Assembly: GCA_028622995.1 (NCBI GenBank)
Contig: JAJQJQ010000063.1
Span: 973,650-1,037,649 of the forward strand
Origin: Panagrolaimus kolymaensis
Taxonomy: Eukaryota > Nematoda > Chromadorea > Rhabditida > Panagrolaimidae
Direction: 5' to 3'
Length of the DNA stretch: 64,000 nucleotides
Under the pieces are notes generated by a model. The model searched no databases. It worked only from the letters and a program-made list of their open reading frames with translations, and was not told where the DNA came from. Both the position numbers and the translations under genes were made by a program. Below, in pieces: positions 1 to 10,224 of the stretch; within the stretch, counting starts at the first letter, position 1; the number at the start of each line of letters is the position of its first letter.

Positions 1-2040
1 AAAAGATATATCAAAGTTTTTTTAACTAAAAAAATGGGGATACAGTAATTAATAAATCTTGATGGAAGAATATCTCGTTATTCGAAAGCAACAAAAACAT
101 TTGGAATAGCTAAAGACTTTTAGTTAGAGTATTTTAAAGTAAAGAAAGATAAAATCTAAAGAAAAATAGAGGGGAAATAGCTAAAGAATGGATTAAAGTT
201 ACTGTATTGGAGCAAAGATGCAAATCTCAAAAAAATTGCTACCAAAAAAGTATGTTTGACGACAATCTTGATTAAAAGCAATAAGCCTATAGGTAGTTTA
301 TCATTTCGATAATCATCTAAACCCAAAATTGCAGTATTAACTAGTATCATGGCCAGTGGCAATAACAGTATATATACTTGCTCAAGAAACTTGCAAAATC
401 AAAAATTTCTTCGTCGCAAATGCAGCTTTCTCGCCCAATTTCATCACAAAAGCAATTAGAAACTATTAAAATCATAAAAACAACAAAAAATGATCGAAAA
501 ATTTACTAAATTTCTAAGGAAACTTTTGCACTGCGATGTTTACAGTAAAATTTGCTTGCAAATACCGTAAAATCAGTAACATCTTGCTACGATTTAGCTA
601 AAGATAGTCCTAAACTCACGTATTATAAACTTAAATGGAGTCATAAATGCTAATTCTAAAGAAATAATTAACTAAAACTACAGTTTCAACAAAATTACTA
701 ACTACCATATTTTTGAAATTTTTATCATTTCCCTCATTTTTTACGGTCAATTCTCAATCAAATTGGATGGTTTTTTCTTTAATTAGTTAAAATAAGCCAT
801 AACGAAGGGAATAAAAACAAACGCGGAGCAAAAGATTTATATAATAGATAATAAATTTATGGTAAATGGGTATATGGTAGTCCGACCGTAACGTGTTGGC
901 TTCAATTGCAACAACTCCGCCGAGAAATCAATGATGAAGATTCAAAACATTTTGCCAATAAATAAAAAATATGGGTGCATGAAATAAATAAAAAAATATA
1001 TATATGCTTTTTTTTATTAGCCTCTTAGAGACAGACGGATGATGCTATTAATGAAAGACGTCCTCTTTGTCTCGCTTCTTTACAAGTTTCCATTTTTTTA
1101 AATTGTTTTGATAGAAGCAACAGTTTTTACATTTTATAATTGACTCAGATTTAAAAAGCTAACTTTGAAAAAAAATGTTATGCAAGATTATAACTTTGCA
1201 CTTTAACCTCAAAAAATCACAATGCCTTGTTGTTAAACCCGATTGAAAGGAATTTTAAAAATAAGAAGCAAAGATATGTGCAAAAAAAAGAGGGATCATC
1301 TTCAGCAACAAAAAAAAACAATTGAAACTCAAAAAAACTAATGTTGGCAATTTGCCAGAAAAAAGCTTCTTCATTCATATTTTATAAACTTTCAAACTCC
1401 AACTTTGCAACCATTTTTTATTCTTTCATCGAGCATTGTTAATTATTTTTATTGTTGCTTATTTATTACCTTCAATTTTTGCTATCAAAAAGTATGTAAA
1501 AAAGTTTCAAACAAGCAAAAAACCCCGTTTCAATCCTAACGCGATCTTTGTTTGCTGCCATTCAGCTTTGTTTTTGCTCGTTCGCTCGCTGCTCTTCTCT
1601 TTCTCTCACTTTTTTTCTTCTTCTCTGCTGCGCATTTTTTTCATTCCATCCATTTCTTTCATTAAAACATTGAAAGAACAAATATTTGCGATTTGTAACT
1701 TTTTTTTAGTTGAAGAGCTGTGTAATAATAATGCCATTTGATAGTCATTCTCAATTTTGTTATTTTTGTTAGAACAAGTTAGGATTAAAGGGTTTATTGA
1801 TCTTGATTGTTTTTTTACCGCGATTTGTTTTATAATTTTTTGAGGATGTTGATTGATAGCCATGACTTTGATTTTGTTTTTCCCTTTCTTTTTTTTTCGT
1901 GATTTTTTTTACTGCTTTCTAACCCTCTCCAATTTACTCCTTTATATTCCAACCATTTTTAATCGAATCTTGCATGATGGTGATATTCGGGTTTCATTCG
2001 TGATCGTGTTTTTCTTACTTTTGATTGCCGTTTTCCAATA
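1..2040. other. AT-rich non-coding left edge, one possible exon remnant
   Basis: No convincing gene. Open frames here are short and low in complexity. The one stretch that reads like protein is 880-962 on +: an open frame ending in REINDEDSKHFANK, with a stop that runs into AATAAATAAA. It could be the last exon of a gene lying mostly to the left of the window, but I found no good partner exon in 1-840. The final few hundred bases are pyrimidine-rich and probably hold the promoter or outron of the following PP2A-activator gene. Confidence 0.5.
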
Positions 2041-2055
2041 TTCATCGATCCTTTC

Positions 2056-2061
2056 TTTCAG
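2056..2061 (+). promoter_or_regulatory. Probable spliced-leader acceptor site for the PTPA gene
   Basis: TTTCAG lies 15 nt upstream of the ATG at 2077 and no coding exon can be found further upstream. In nematodes this placement is typical of an SL trans-splice acceptor, giving a 15-nt 5' leader. It also supports the choice of start codon. Confidence 0.6.
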
Positions 2062-2076
2062 GTTTCAACTAATACA

Positions 2077-3490
2077 ATGGCAGAATTTAAAGTTCCATCT
2101 TTGGCAGAAGATTCGCCTCATCAAATTCATCCAACTTATAGTGGTGATTTCATTTCTCCAAAACGTGAAGTTTTTGCTATCTTTGATATGGCTAAATGGT
2201 ATCGATCTGAGGTATGTTATTAGCTGTTTTGTGTATTCCTTTATTTACTCCTTCCATTTTTAGGCTTACGAAAACTATATGAACTTTCTTCGACGTATCA
2301 ATGCAGCAGTCAGAGGTGTTCAAACAAATGATAATCATGTTTCTGTTAGTGAAAGAGTCAAAGCTGTGATTTCATTGATTGATGAACTTGAAGTTGGTTA
2401 TTATCATTATTTTCTTCTTGCTTATCATTTGTTTGGTTTTAGAGCTGGGTATCTGAATTTCCATTGGAAGATATGGCTGAACAAAGATTTGGTAATAAGA
2501 CTTATCGAAAATGGTATCAAAGATTGCAAGAAGTATGTTCATTATTATCACTTGCAACTTATTCATCGTTTACTTTTTCAGCGGGCTGAAGATCTCATCG
2601 TCAAGTTACTTCCAGAAGACAAGAAAGAAGCAAAGATCGAACTTTTACCATATCTTCTTGATTCGTTTGGTAATGCAACTCGTATTGATTATGGTTCTGG
2701 ACATGAAGCTGCTTTTTTGTTCTTCATATATTGTTTATATTCCGTTGGCTCTTTGATTGCTCCTGATGATGATCAAGCAGTGGTATTACGTCTTTTTGCT
2801 CGTTATCTTCGTTTTGTTCGCCTTCTTCAAACTCGATATCGTATGGAACCTGCTGGCTCTCGTGGTGTTCATGCTATAGATGATTTTCAATTTGTTCCAT
2901 TCATCTTTGGAAGTTCTCAGCTGGTTGGTAACAAACAACGACTTATTCCTGATAGTTACTTGAATCCTCAAACGGTGGAAATATATCAAAGAGATAACCT
3001 GTTCTTCGAAGCTATACAATCCATCAATGATGTATGTTACTTTATTTTCCTTTACCTTTATATATGATCCATTGTTTTTTAGACAAAATATGGACCTTTC
3101 TATGAACATTCAAATCAACTTTACAATATCAGTGCTGTACCACATTGGGACAAAGTCAATTCAGGAATGTTTAAAATGTATGAAGGCGAAGTAAGTTTCT
3201 TTTTCTCTTTCTCATCATCTTTTAATTTCCGTTATTTTTTTCAGTGTCTCAAAAAGTTTCCTGTTGCACAACATTTCGTCTTTGGCAACATCTTTTCAAT
3301 CAATCAACGCCAATGCTTTTTACAGAGGGATGCTGAAACTCGTGCTGCTTTACAACATGAAAGAGAAGTTGAAGAACAAAAAGAAAAGGCAGCTGCTGCA
3401 GCTCATGAATCACATCTAATTGACTCAATAATACGAATGGATCCTATCAAAGAAGATGAAACATCGATGGAAACAACAAATGCTGAATAA
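2077..3490 (+). CDS. Serine/threonine-protein phosphatase 2A activator (PTPA)
   Basis: Spliced model of six exons: 2077-2211, 2264-2392, 2443-2532, 2582-3031, 3083-3190, 3245-3490; 385 aa, all junctions in frame with GT-AG introns of 49-52 nt. PTPA is a peptidyl-prolyl isomerase-like chaperone that activates the PP2A catalytic subunit in cytosol and nucleus. The family core is plain: FGNKTYRKWYQRL near the end of exon 3, then RIDYGSGHEAAF, YRMEPAGSRGVHAIDDFQF, VPFIFGSSQL and EHSNQLYNISAVPHW, in the family order. The protein ends in a charged Ala/Glu-rich tail of about 50 residues beyond the usual end. The stop TAA sits inside an AATAAA (3486-3491), possibly the poly(A) signal. The GIT gene follows on the same strand. 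Identity is very secure; exact exon edges are inferred. Confidence 0.95.
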
Positions 3491-3753
3491 ATTTATTGTC
3501 ATAATAGTATTATCATTGTTGTTTTTATATTTATATTGTATTGAATAGACTGTATCATGAGTAAATATTAATTGTTATTATTATTATTTGTCTTTAACTT
3601 GTTTTTTGTGGAGTGTCTGTCGGTGAACTAAAAGACATGACTTTTACGTTTATGACTAATATGATAGAGTAAGCAATGAATGCTCTCTTAAACATACCTC
3701 CTTCCCCAATTTTGGTCCTCATTCTTTTTATCAATAATGTTTGATGAATTTTG

Positions 3754-3762
3754 TTGCTTTAG
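3754..3762 (+). promoter_or_regulatory. Probable spliced-leader acceptor site for the GIT gene
   Basis: TTGCTTTAG ends 31 nt upstream of the ATG at 3794. If used, it removes the earlier in-frame ATG at 3737 and makes 3794 the start, which agrees with the usual beginning of the ArfGAP domain. The distance from the PTPA stop is about 270 nt. Confidence 0.5.
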
Positions 3763-3793
3763 AATTATAACACCACCATCAACAACGAGGAAG

Positions 3794-6700
3794 ATGCCAG
3801 ATTTTGATTATAGCCAGTTTGCATGCGCTGATTGTGGCGCATCTGATCCACCATGGGCTATTATAAATCGCGGGGTTTTTGTTTGCACTGAATGCTGCTA
3901 TGTTCATAGAAATTTAGGTAAGTAAAGAAGATTGATAGTTTTGGATTTTTAGAGGGTTTATAACTGCGAATGATGATTTACACAATGCTTTTGCTAATCA
4001 TAAATTTTCTTCTTCAGGCAGACACATCAGTCATGTAAGATCATTAAAAAATGGCCAATGGAATACCTCCCAATTAGAACTCGTACAGTTTCTTTATCGA
4101 GAAGGAGCAAATAATATTTGGGAGCATTCACTCCTAACTGAAGCTGCCACAGGCAAAGAAAAGGTTAAACGCAAACCAGTTTCGAAGTTTGTCTAACTTT
4201 TATATATACAATTTTTTTGTGATAAATGATTTAATTCTTTTAAAGCGATCCAGTAATTCCAAAGAAAGAAGCATTTATTAAATCTAAATATATTGATCTT
4301 GCATTTGTTTTAAAGCCTGCTGCATCTTCATCGGATTTTAATATCGATGATTTCAACAGACAATTATATTCTTGCGTTCGAACTTCCCATTGTGAAACAG
4401 TTTTGAGATTGCTTGCATGTGGAGCGGATCCAAATTATGTTCATGAAGAAAATCATGGAAATTCTCCGATGCATGTCGCTGCAAAGGAATGTCAACCTTT
4501 GCAAGTGGAATTGCTTTATATTTATGGCGCTGATCCTGCTCGACCCAATGCCCTTGGACAAACTCCTTCCCAACTTGCAAGGCAAGAAGGCAATGATGCT
4601 CTTGCAAATCGATTAATTGAATTGGAATTTGAAGTCACAGATAAATTATCTCATTTTTTAAGTGGTCGAAAACCTGATCACACCAAAGATGTTCATTTTG
4701 TTATTCCCGAAATTGCTGGACAACTTACAGAACCTATAAAAAAATATAAAATTCAATTACAGCGACTTAATGATTATGCATTGGAAAGAATTATTCAAGA
4801 TATATATGATGAAATTGATCGTCGTATTGTTAATGATGAATGGGGCGCAGCTCCACCATATCATTTAGGCAATCATGAACACGTTGCAGCATTTTTACCT
4901 GTGAGTTTCAGAAAATTTTTGATAGCTATTTTTGTTTTACTGAAATAAGCTTTTCATTATTTTTGTTTATAGCCCAATGAACGATTAACACCTACGAGAA
5001 ATCAAATGAGACAAAAATTAGCTAAACTTGATTCCCATGGTTTTGCGTTGCTAATAATTGAAATATTAAAAGAATGTCGAAGGCGTTATTTTGGTTTGCC
5101 TTTGCCTCCAGAAGAATTAAATCAATCCTTTGGTCGAAGTTTATTGGATTCATCAGCTTTGAGCTTGGGTTTAGCAGCAGCTGCTCCAAGTCCAGATGAT
5201 GAAAATCGAGATTATGATGAAGTTGCAGATTATATTAATCGTAAAAGTAGTGCTTCACAAGGAACTAAGTAAGGCATAAATAATAATAATGAAAAAAATA
5301 TGGAAGTTTTAGAATTTAAAATTTTTTTACTGTGGCTTTCATTTTTGGATTTTTTAGGCGATCAAGTGGCGTACGAGTTGGTTCACAAAATGGTGAAAAT
5401 ATTTTATCAACCAACAAGAAACACCAAAATAATGGTTCTTCCCCAGCAGTTTCATGGGATGATTATTTGGAATTAAAAGAAAATTTGCAAGAAGCTATGA
5501 GTCGTTTAGCTTTGATTACCCAATCTTCGACGGAACTAATAAAATCTCAGAGAATTCTTCAACGAAATGTTGAACAATTAAAAGATCAAAATGATGAACT
5601 TAAGCGAGATTTAAAACATATTCAAGACAATCACCAACAACAACAACATCATCATTCGACAAGTGGTTTAAGCAGAAGGAATCCATCTCCCACTGGGCTT
5701 TTATCTCCATCAAGTCGAGAACCACCCCAAATTGGAGCAGTTATTCTTCCAGCTGGAAATATTTTACCTCGACCAGCAAGAAATTTAACGGGGGATTCGA
5801 GTGCGGATGAAATGTCATCCACAAGTTACGGCGGCGGTGGTGGCGACAGAGGAGGAGGAGGAGGACATATTCAACGATCAATAAGTTCAGCAACCCCAGC
5901 CCAAATTACTGCAGCTGCATTAAGTCGATATGGAAGGCGACATGGAAGTTTATCATCGGCTTCAGGACCACCAACAACAACCGCGACATCAGCATTTCAA
6001 CCACCAGCTATGATGAAAAATGGCAGCAGCCATAGTGGCGGCATTAACATTGGAGGAGGCAATGGAGGAGGATTTCATCATCATCATCCATCATCATCAT
6101 CATCAACTAGATTACCCATGGCTGGAATGGATCATCGAACTCGAAATGGAAGTGCTCCACCATTTGAAATTAATCCTACTCGGGATGGAATTACTTCGGA
6201 TTCTAATCAAACTATTAATTCCACAAGTAATTTACGAGGAATGTTTAATGAAGAAGGTAATTGAGTCTTGGGTGGAATTAAGATATTGAAAAAAAAATTT
6301 TCTGTTGTTTTTAGTTTTCCCCGATAATCTCATAATTGAAACTGAACTTTTAACTGGTGCCATTAAAGCCCTTTTATCCGATTTACAACAAGATGGAATA
6401 AATGCTAATGCTGCATTTCATTCAGATTCGGTAAGTTTGAAATTAAATGGGATGTTTTTTTTTAAAAGCAGACGATGAAAAACGCTAGCTTTTGAAGTCC
6501 TTAATTTTATTTTAAAAATGTTTAAAAGTTTTCCAAAAAAATAAGAAATATATAAATTAAATGTGCTTTGCAGATTAACCATCACATTCAACGAATAATT
6601 CGAGTGATTCCAAATTCGCATAGAATTGGAAACGTTGAAGATTGCGTTCGTAAAATGAAAGCATCGATGCAAACTTTATCAATGAAATGCCGAGCCCGAC

Positions 6701-6795
6701 CTTTACAATCTGCTGATGATACTTGTCATGCTGCATATGATGTTGCTAAAGCAGCCAAGCAACTTTTAGTTAATGTTCATCAACTTGATGGATAA
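3794..6795 (+). CDS. git-1: GIT-family ARF GTPase-activating protein
   Basis: Seven exons: 3794-3917, 4018-4186, 4246-4900, 4973-5268, 5358-6256, 6315-6430, 6574-6795; about 826 aa. Domain order matches GIT1/GIT2: ArfGAP zinc finger with C11-x2-C14-x16-C31-x2-C34 and the catalytic arginine in HRNLG (R39); ankyrin repeats (about 125-235); two Spa2-homology repeats ([12 protein letters not shown], then [13 protein letters not shown] to [15 protein letters not shown]); a leucine-rich coiled coil early in exon 5; a low-complexity Gly/His/Ser linker; and a C-terminal four-helix paxillin-binding (FAT-like) domain in exons 6-7. GIT proteins are scaffolds that partner PIX RhoGEFs at adhesions and synapses and inactivate Arf6. 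The exon 2/3 junction was chosen so that [16 protein letters not shown] continues the ArfGAP fold. The gene symbol follows the C. elegans ortholog. Confidence 0.94.
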
Positions 6796-7445
6796 TAATC
6801 AATCAACCATCGAACAATAATAATATTAAAATTTATATTTTTTCCTCAAATATTTAAAATTCAGTTTACTTTTTGTTATTTTTTATGCTCAAAATTTTTT
6901 TATATTTTCAAAAGTTATTATTATTATTAAAGAAAAAGTTTAAAATGCCATGTGTTGGGGTTTTCGGTAGCTTTTTCCAAAGCTACTGTAATGTCCCACC
7001 AAAATAAGTTTCTTTTACCAAAGTTTGAAAAAGTTATTATTTTTTATCCCAAAAAAAAGTTTATATTATTTTTTTGCTCAACAGTTTTTTTTTTCATATT
7101 ATTTTAAGGGTGCTTTTGTTATTAAAAATTTTTTTGTTGTTAAAATCCATTTATCCTATAATTATTTTTTCTCCTGCAAACGCACGCAGTTTTTGCAAGC
7201 TCAAAACAAAAAGCAAATAATATTTTCTATGCCTTTGATTTTTTTGTTTGTTAACGAAAGCAATAAATATTTTTTATATCAAAAACTAAGCTTTGAAAAC
7301 AATTATTTTATTATCAGAAAACTTTACCAGCCTTTTTATGAATTTATAAAACAAATAAATAAATTTACAAAGTTAGTTACATAGAGTTTACCCATAAATA
7401 AATAAATACACTACAATCAAAGCTCTGGGATTAAGAAAAAAAATT
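6796..7445. other. Convergent 3' spacer
   Basis: AT-rich spacer between the end of the GIT gene (+) and the end of a small gene on -. It holds the presumed 3' UTRs. An open frame at 7025-7384 is Phe/Lys/Asn-rich, as expected from base composition alone, and I do not call it. Confidence 0.6.
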
Positions 7446-7820
7446 TCAAGTTGAAGTAAAAGAAGAATCTAAACCCGAATCATTATCATAAGAATCATTT
7501 TCATTCAATAAATTTTCTTGAATTTTTTCATCGCCTGCTATTATTGGTCCATCATCAACTGCAGCAGCAATGGAATATTCAGAAGAATTAAATAAATTTT
7601 CTGTTAAAATATAATAATTTAAAGCTCGATTATTAAAATATTGGATTTTGACTAATAATTCTTCCAATAAATAATTATCTGAAATATTTGAATGTTGCGA
7701 AGTTAAATGAGGATGGTAAAGTTGCTGCAGCTGTTGTTGCTGCTGGAATGGCTGAGATTGGGATGATGTTGAAGGTTTTGGGGATTCAGTATTATCGTCA
7801 AATGAAGTTGAAGCTGCCAT
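7446..7820 (-). CDS. Small polyQ protein with DSGLDS motif, unknown function
   Basis: Single-exon frame of 124 aa from the ATG at 7820 (MAASTSFDDNTESPKPSTS). An in-frame ATG at 7907 would add 29 residues with a hydrophobic run that could act as a signal anchor. I prefer the inner start because the extra residues are what AT-rich leader sequence would encode. The sequence has a Ser/Thr/Pro-rich N-terminus, a glutamine tract (about 33-42), a middle stretch predicted helical (NYLLEELLVKIQYFNNRALNYY), and an acidic tail with DSGLDS, which fits the DSGxxS phosphodegron recognised by beta-TrCP/LIN-23 ubiquitin ligases. I recognise no family. It lies downstream of the inhibitor-2-like gene on the same strand, about 0.66 kb away. 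Confidence 0.6.
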   Translation of the reverse strand: MAASTSFDDNTESPKPSTSSQSQPFQQQQQLQQLYHPHLTSQHSNISDNYLLEELLVKIQYFNNRALNYYILTENLFNSSEYSIAAAVDDGPIIAGDEKIQENLLNENDSYDNDSGLDSSFTST

Positions 7821-8483
7821 AAATAATACCAGAAATAAATAAAAATTAAATATAATTAATTGATTAATTTTTTCTTTAAATAATTTTTTCTTGTTTTGAT
7901 ATATCAAAAAATAATCATGAAATGGGAGGAGAAAAACAAGAAATAAAAAAAAAGCAAGCGATTGATAGATATAAATATAATGCTAGTCTCTGTTTTTGAG
8001 AAGTGTGTTTCTTTATACATAAACACGATGGATGATGACGACGACGACTTTCGTCGTCTGATGAACTTTTCAACCACGAAGACACGAATGCACTTTTGGG
8101 GAAAATTAGAGGAGAGAAGAGTGTTCGACTGCTGCTGCTGCGTCTCGTTGTTGTCGTTGTATTCCCGCAATTTCCACAAACAACTACTAACTAACTAACC
8201 ATGTTCATATTTTTCATTGCTGCTATTAGTTAGTCGCTCCTCGTTTCATATCGCTATGCAACAACAAACACGAAATAAAAGCAACACAAAAACCTGTTTA
8301 CTTTTTTCTTACACACGCACACACATAAAAAAGCATTTAAAAAAAGTAATCGAGTTTATTTATGTAATCTAATATCCGAGAAAGAGAGAGATATTTAAAG
8401 CTAACTGCAATTTATTTATTTCATTCTAAATACATACAAATAAAATCAATGCAAAGAAATAAGTATAAAAACATAAAATTGAT
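7821..8483. other. Spacer with a GC-richer promoter-like patch
   Basis: Non-coding between two minus-strand genes. From about 8020 to 8240 the GC content rises. A GAC-repeat hairpin (GACGACGACGACTTTCGTCGTC-like, 8038-8060) and CTG runs make open frames on both strands. I read this as the promoter or leader of the small polyQ gene. An unrecognised upstream exon cannot be excluded. Confidence 0.45.
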
Positions 8484-10157
8484 TTAAATTAACATATTCT
8501 TTGATTTCTTCTTTCCACGTTTTTGACCACTACTTTTGACATTTGTTGATGCAGTTGATGATTGAGTTGGAGGTGTTGAAGCTGTTGTAACGGTTGAAGT
8601 TGATGTTGCAGCAGTTGAAGTTGATGCTTCTCCAGTTGAAGATGATGTTGCTGCAGTTGTTGAGGATATATTTTCTCCACCTGGAATGCGATGTTCAAAG
8701 AAGAGACCTATAAATAGAAAAATTAAGATAGAAAACATAGGAAAAAAAAGGCATAGAGAAATTCAAACATAAGTAGCAACAATTAGTAAAGCTAACAGAA
8801 GCAATAAGTATGATACTAATTTAGTGCATAAAGGGGAGAGCATCTTTCTTAGGCTACAATAGCTCTTCATTCGCATTTCAAACCAAAATCATACCTTTAA
8901 TTACTGTAGGTTTAAATTCATCATGTGATTTGTTGTTTTCTCCAACACGAATAGATTCAACATCAACTTTTTCAATCATAGATGGAGGAAGTTCAAGTCG
9001 AGTACCAGGAGAAGAAGCAACAACATCAGCTGGTGGAGATTTCAATGGACCAGTAACAGGACAATCTTCATAAAGCGGTTCACCTTTTGGAAGTGCAGTT
9101 GCTAGCGGTGCTGGATCATCGGATGAAGAAGGAGTTTGAGGAACATCAGGTTTCTTTGCATCTTTGGCTTCTTGAGATAAACGAGCTTTTTGTGCATCTA
9201 AGGCTTGACGATCAGCATCTTCGGCTTCTTTAGCAATTCTTAAAGCATATTGAAACATGTTATCATAGTGCTAAAAAACAAGCTATGAGTGGAAATAATG
9301 TAAAGACAATCAAGAAATAATAGTAGAAATGAAACATACAGCATCACGAGTAGCTTTGAAAGCAGATTTTTCAGAGGCGGAACGTTCGATAGGATTGCAA
9401 TCATCAGAAATCTTTACAACAGGACCAGGAGTTGGAGGATCAGGCTGAAAACGAATAGCATTAACAAAAGTGACAGTAAATTAATGAATACGGCTAAAGA
9501 AAGGCATATGGAAACTTTAGAGATTACAAAAAGCTAATACTATGGAAAATAAATATTCATAAGCTTAAAAAGCAGCTATGTAATGAGCGAAAAATCCTAT
9601 CACTCTTTTCCATTCCAGCTTTCTTATAGCACCAAAGTAAAACATACCAGAAACAAATGTCCATGAGTTCTTGCACGAGGTTGATAAGTTTCAAGGATAT
9701 TAACTTCATCAAAGAATGCACGCTTTTGACGAGTTAAAGCAAACGAATGAATCCGAATCCACTGAAAATGAAAACAATGAATACCAAAAAGAGAAGAAAA
9801 CAAACATACTTCTAAAGTAAAATATGCAATAAACATATTGAAAATCACAGCCATGTAATAAACCATGTTTGATTGAGATACATCAGCAAGTAAACTTTGA
9901 CATACCAAGAGAGATAAACCTTGTGAAATCAAAACAACCAAAGCAACCATAAATCGAACATGAGCAGAAATAGGTGGACGAATTTGAGCTGATGATGCTG
10001 TTGCTAACGAATCATAGCTTTCAGTTGTTTGAGTTCCATTCATTTCAGATAAATTTGTATTCGCCATTGATGGTTGAGCTGATGGAATTGTTTGTTCACC
10101 AGGTGAAGATGGAGTTCCAGGTATTGCTGATTTTGGTGTTGTTGATGAAGATGCCAT
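8484..10157 (-). CDS. Inhibitor-2-like PP1 regulator with N-terminal membrane hairpin
   Basis: Five exons on -: 10157-9810, 9761-9648, 9444-9340, 9270-8895, 8707-8484; 388 aa, all phases consistent. Protein phosphatase 1 inhibitor-2 (PPP1R2) is recognised by a core near 129-155 (RAFFDEVNILETYQP, then a PPTP stretch) that parallels WDEMNILATYHP of I-2, and by FKATRDAHYDN, whose HY (190-191) corresponds to the HYNE helix that plugs the PP1 active site. The N-terminal SILK-type motif is missing. Unusually, exon 1 encodes two hydrophobic segments (about 69-90 and 99-116) just before the I-2 core, predicting a membrane-anchored inhibitor. The C-terminus is Ser/Thr-rich and ends in a Lys-rich patch. 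Usual I-2 is about 200 aa and soluble. The I-2 call is from motifs only. Confidence 0.75.
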
Positions 10158-10218
10158 ATCTTTTCTTCCTTCAGACAATTGACGATGAACGAGAGCGCGA
10201 ATGAGCGAGCGACTGACA

Positions 10219-10224
10219 CTGAAA
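10219..10224 (-). promoter_or_regulatory. Probable spliced-leader acceptor for the I-2-like gene
   Basis: On - the sequence reads TTTCAG after a T-rich tract, 61 nt upstream of the ATG at 10157. No coding exon is evident further upstream, so this is a plausible trans-splice site and supports the chosen start. Confidence 0.5.

Noticed and set aside
3737..3793. Earlier in-frame ATG for GIT
   Set aside because: It lies before a good SL acceptor ending at 3762, and the ArfGAP domain begins at 3794.
7025..7384. 119-codon frame on +
   Set aside because: Phe/Lys/Asn-rich composition expected from AT-rich DNA, located in a 3' spacer, no motif.
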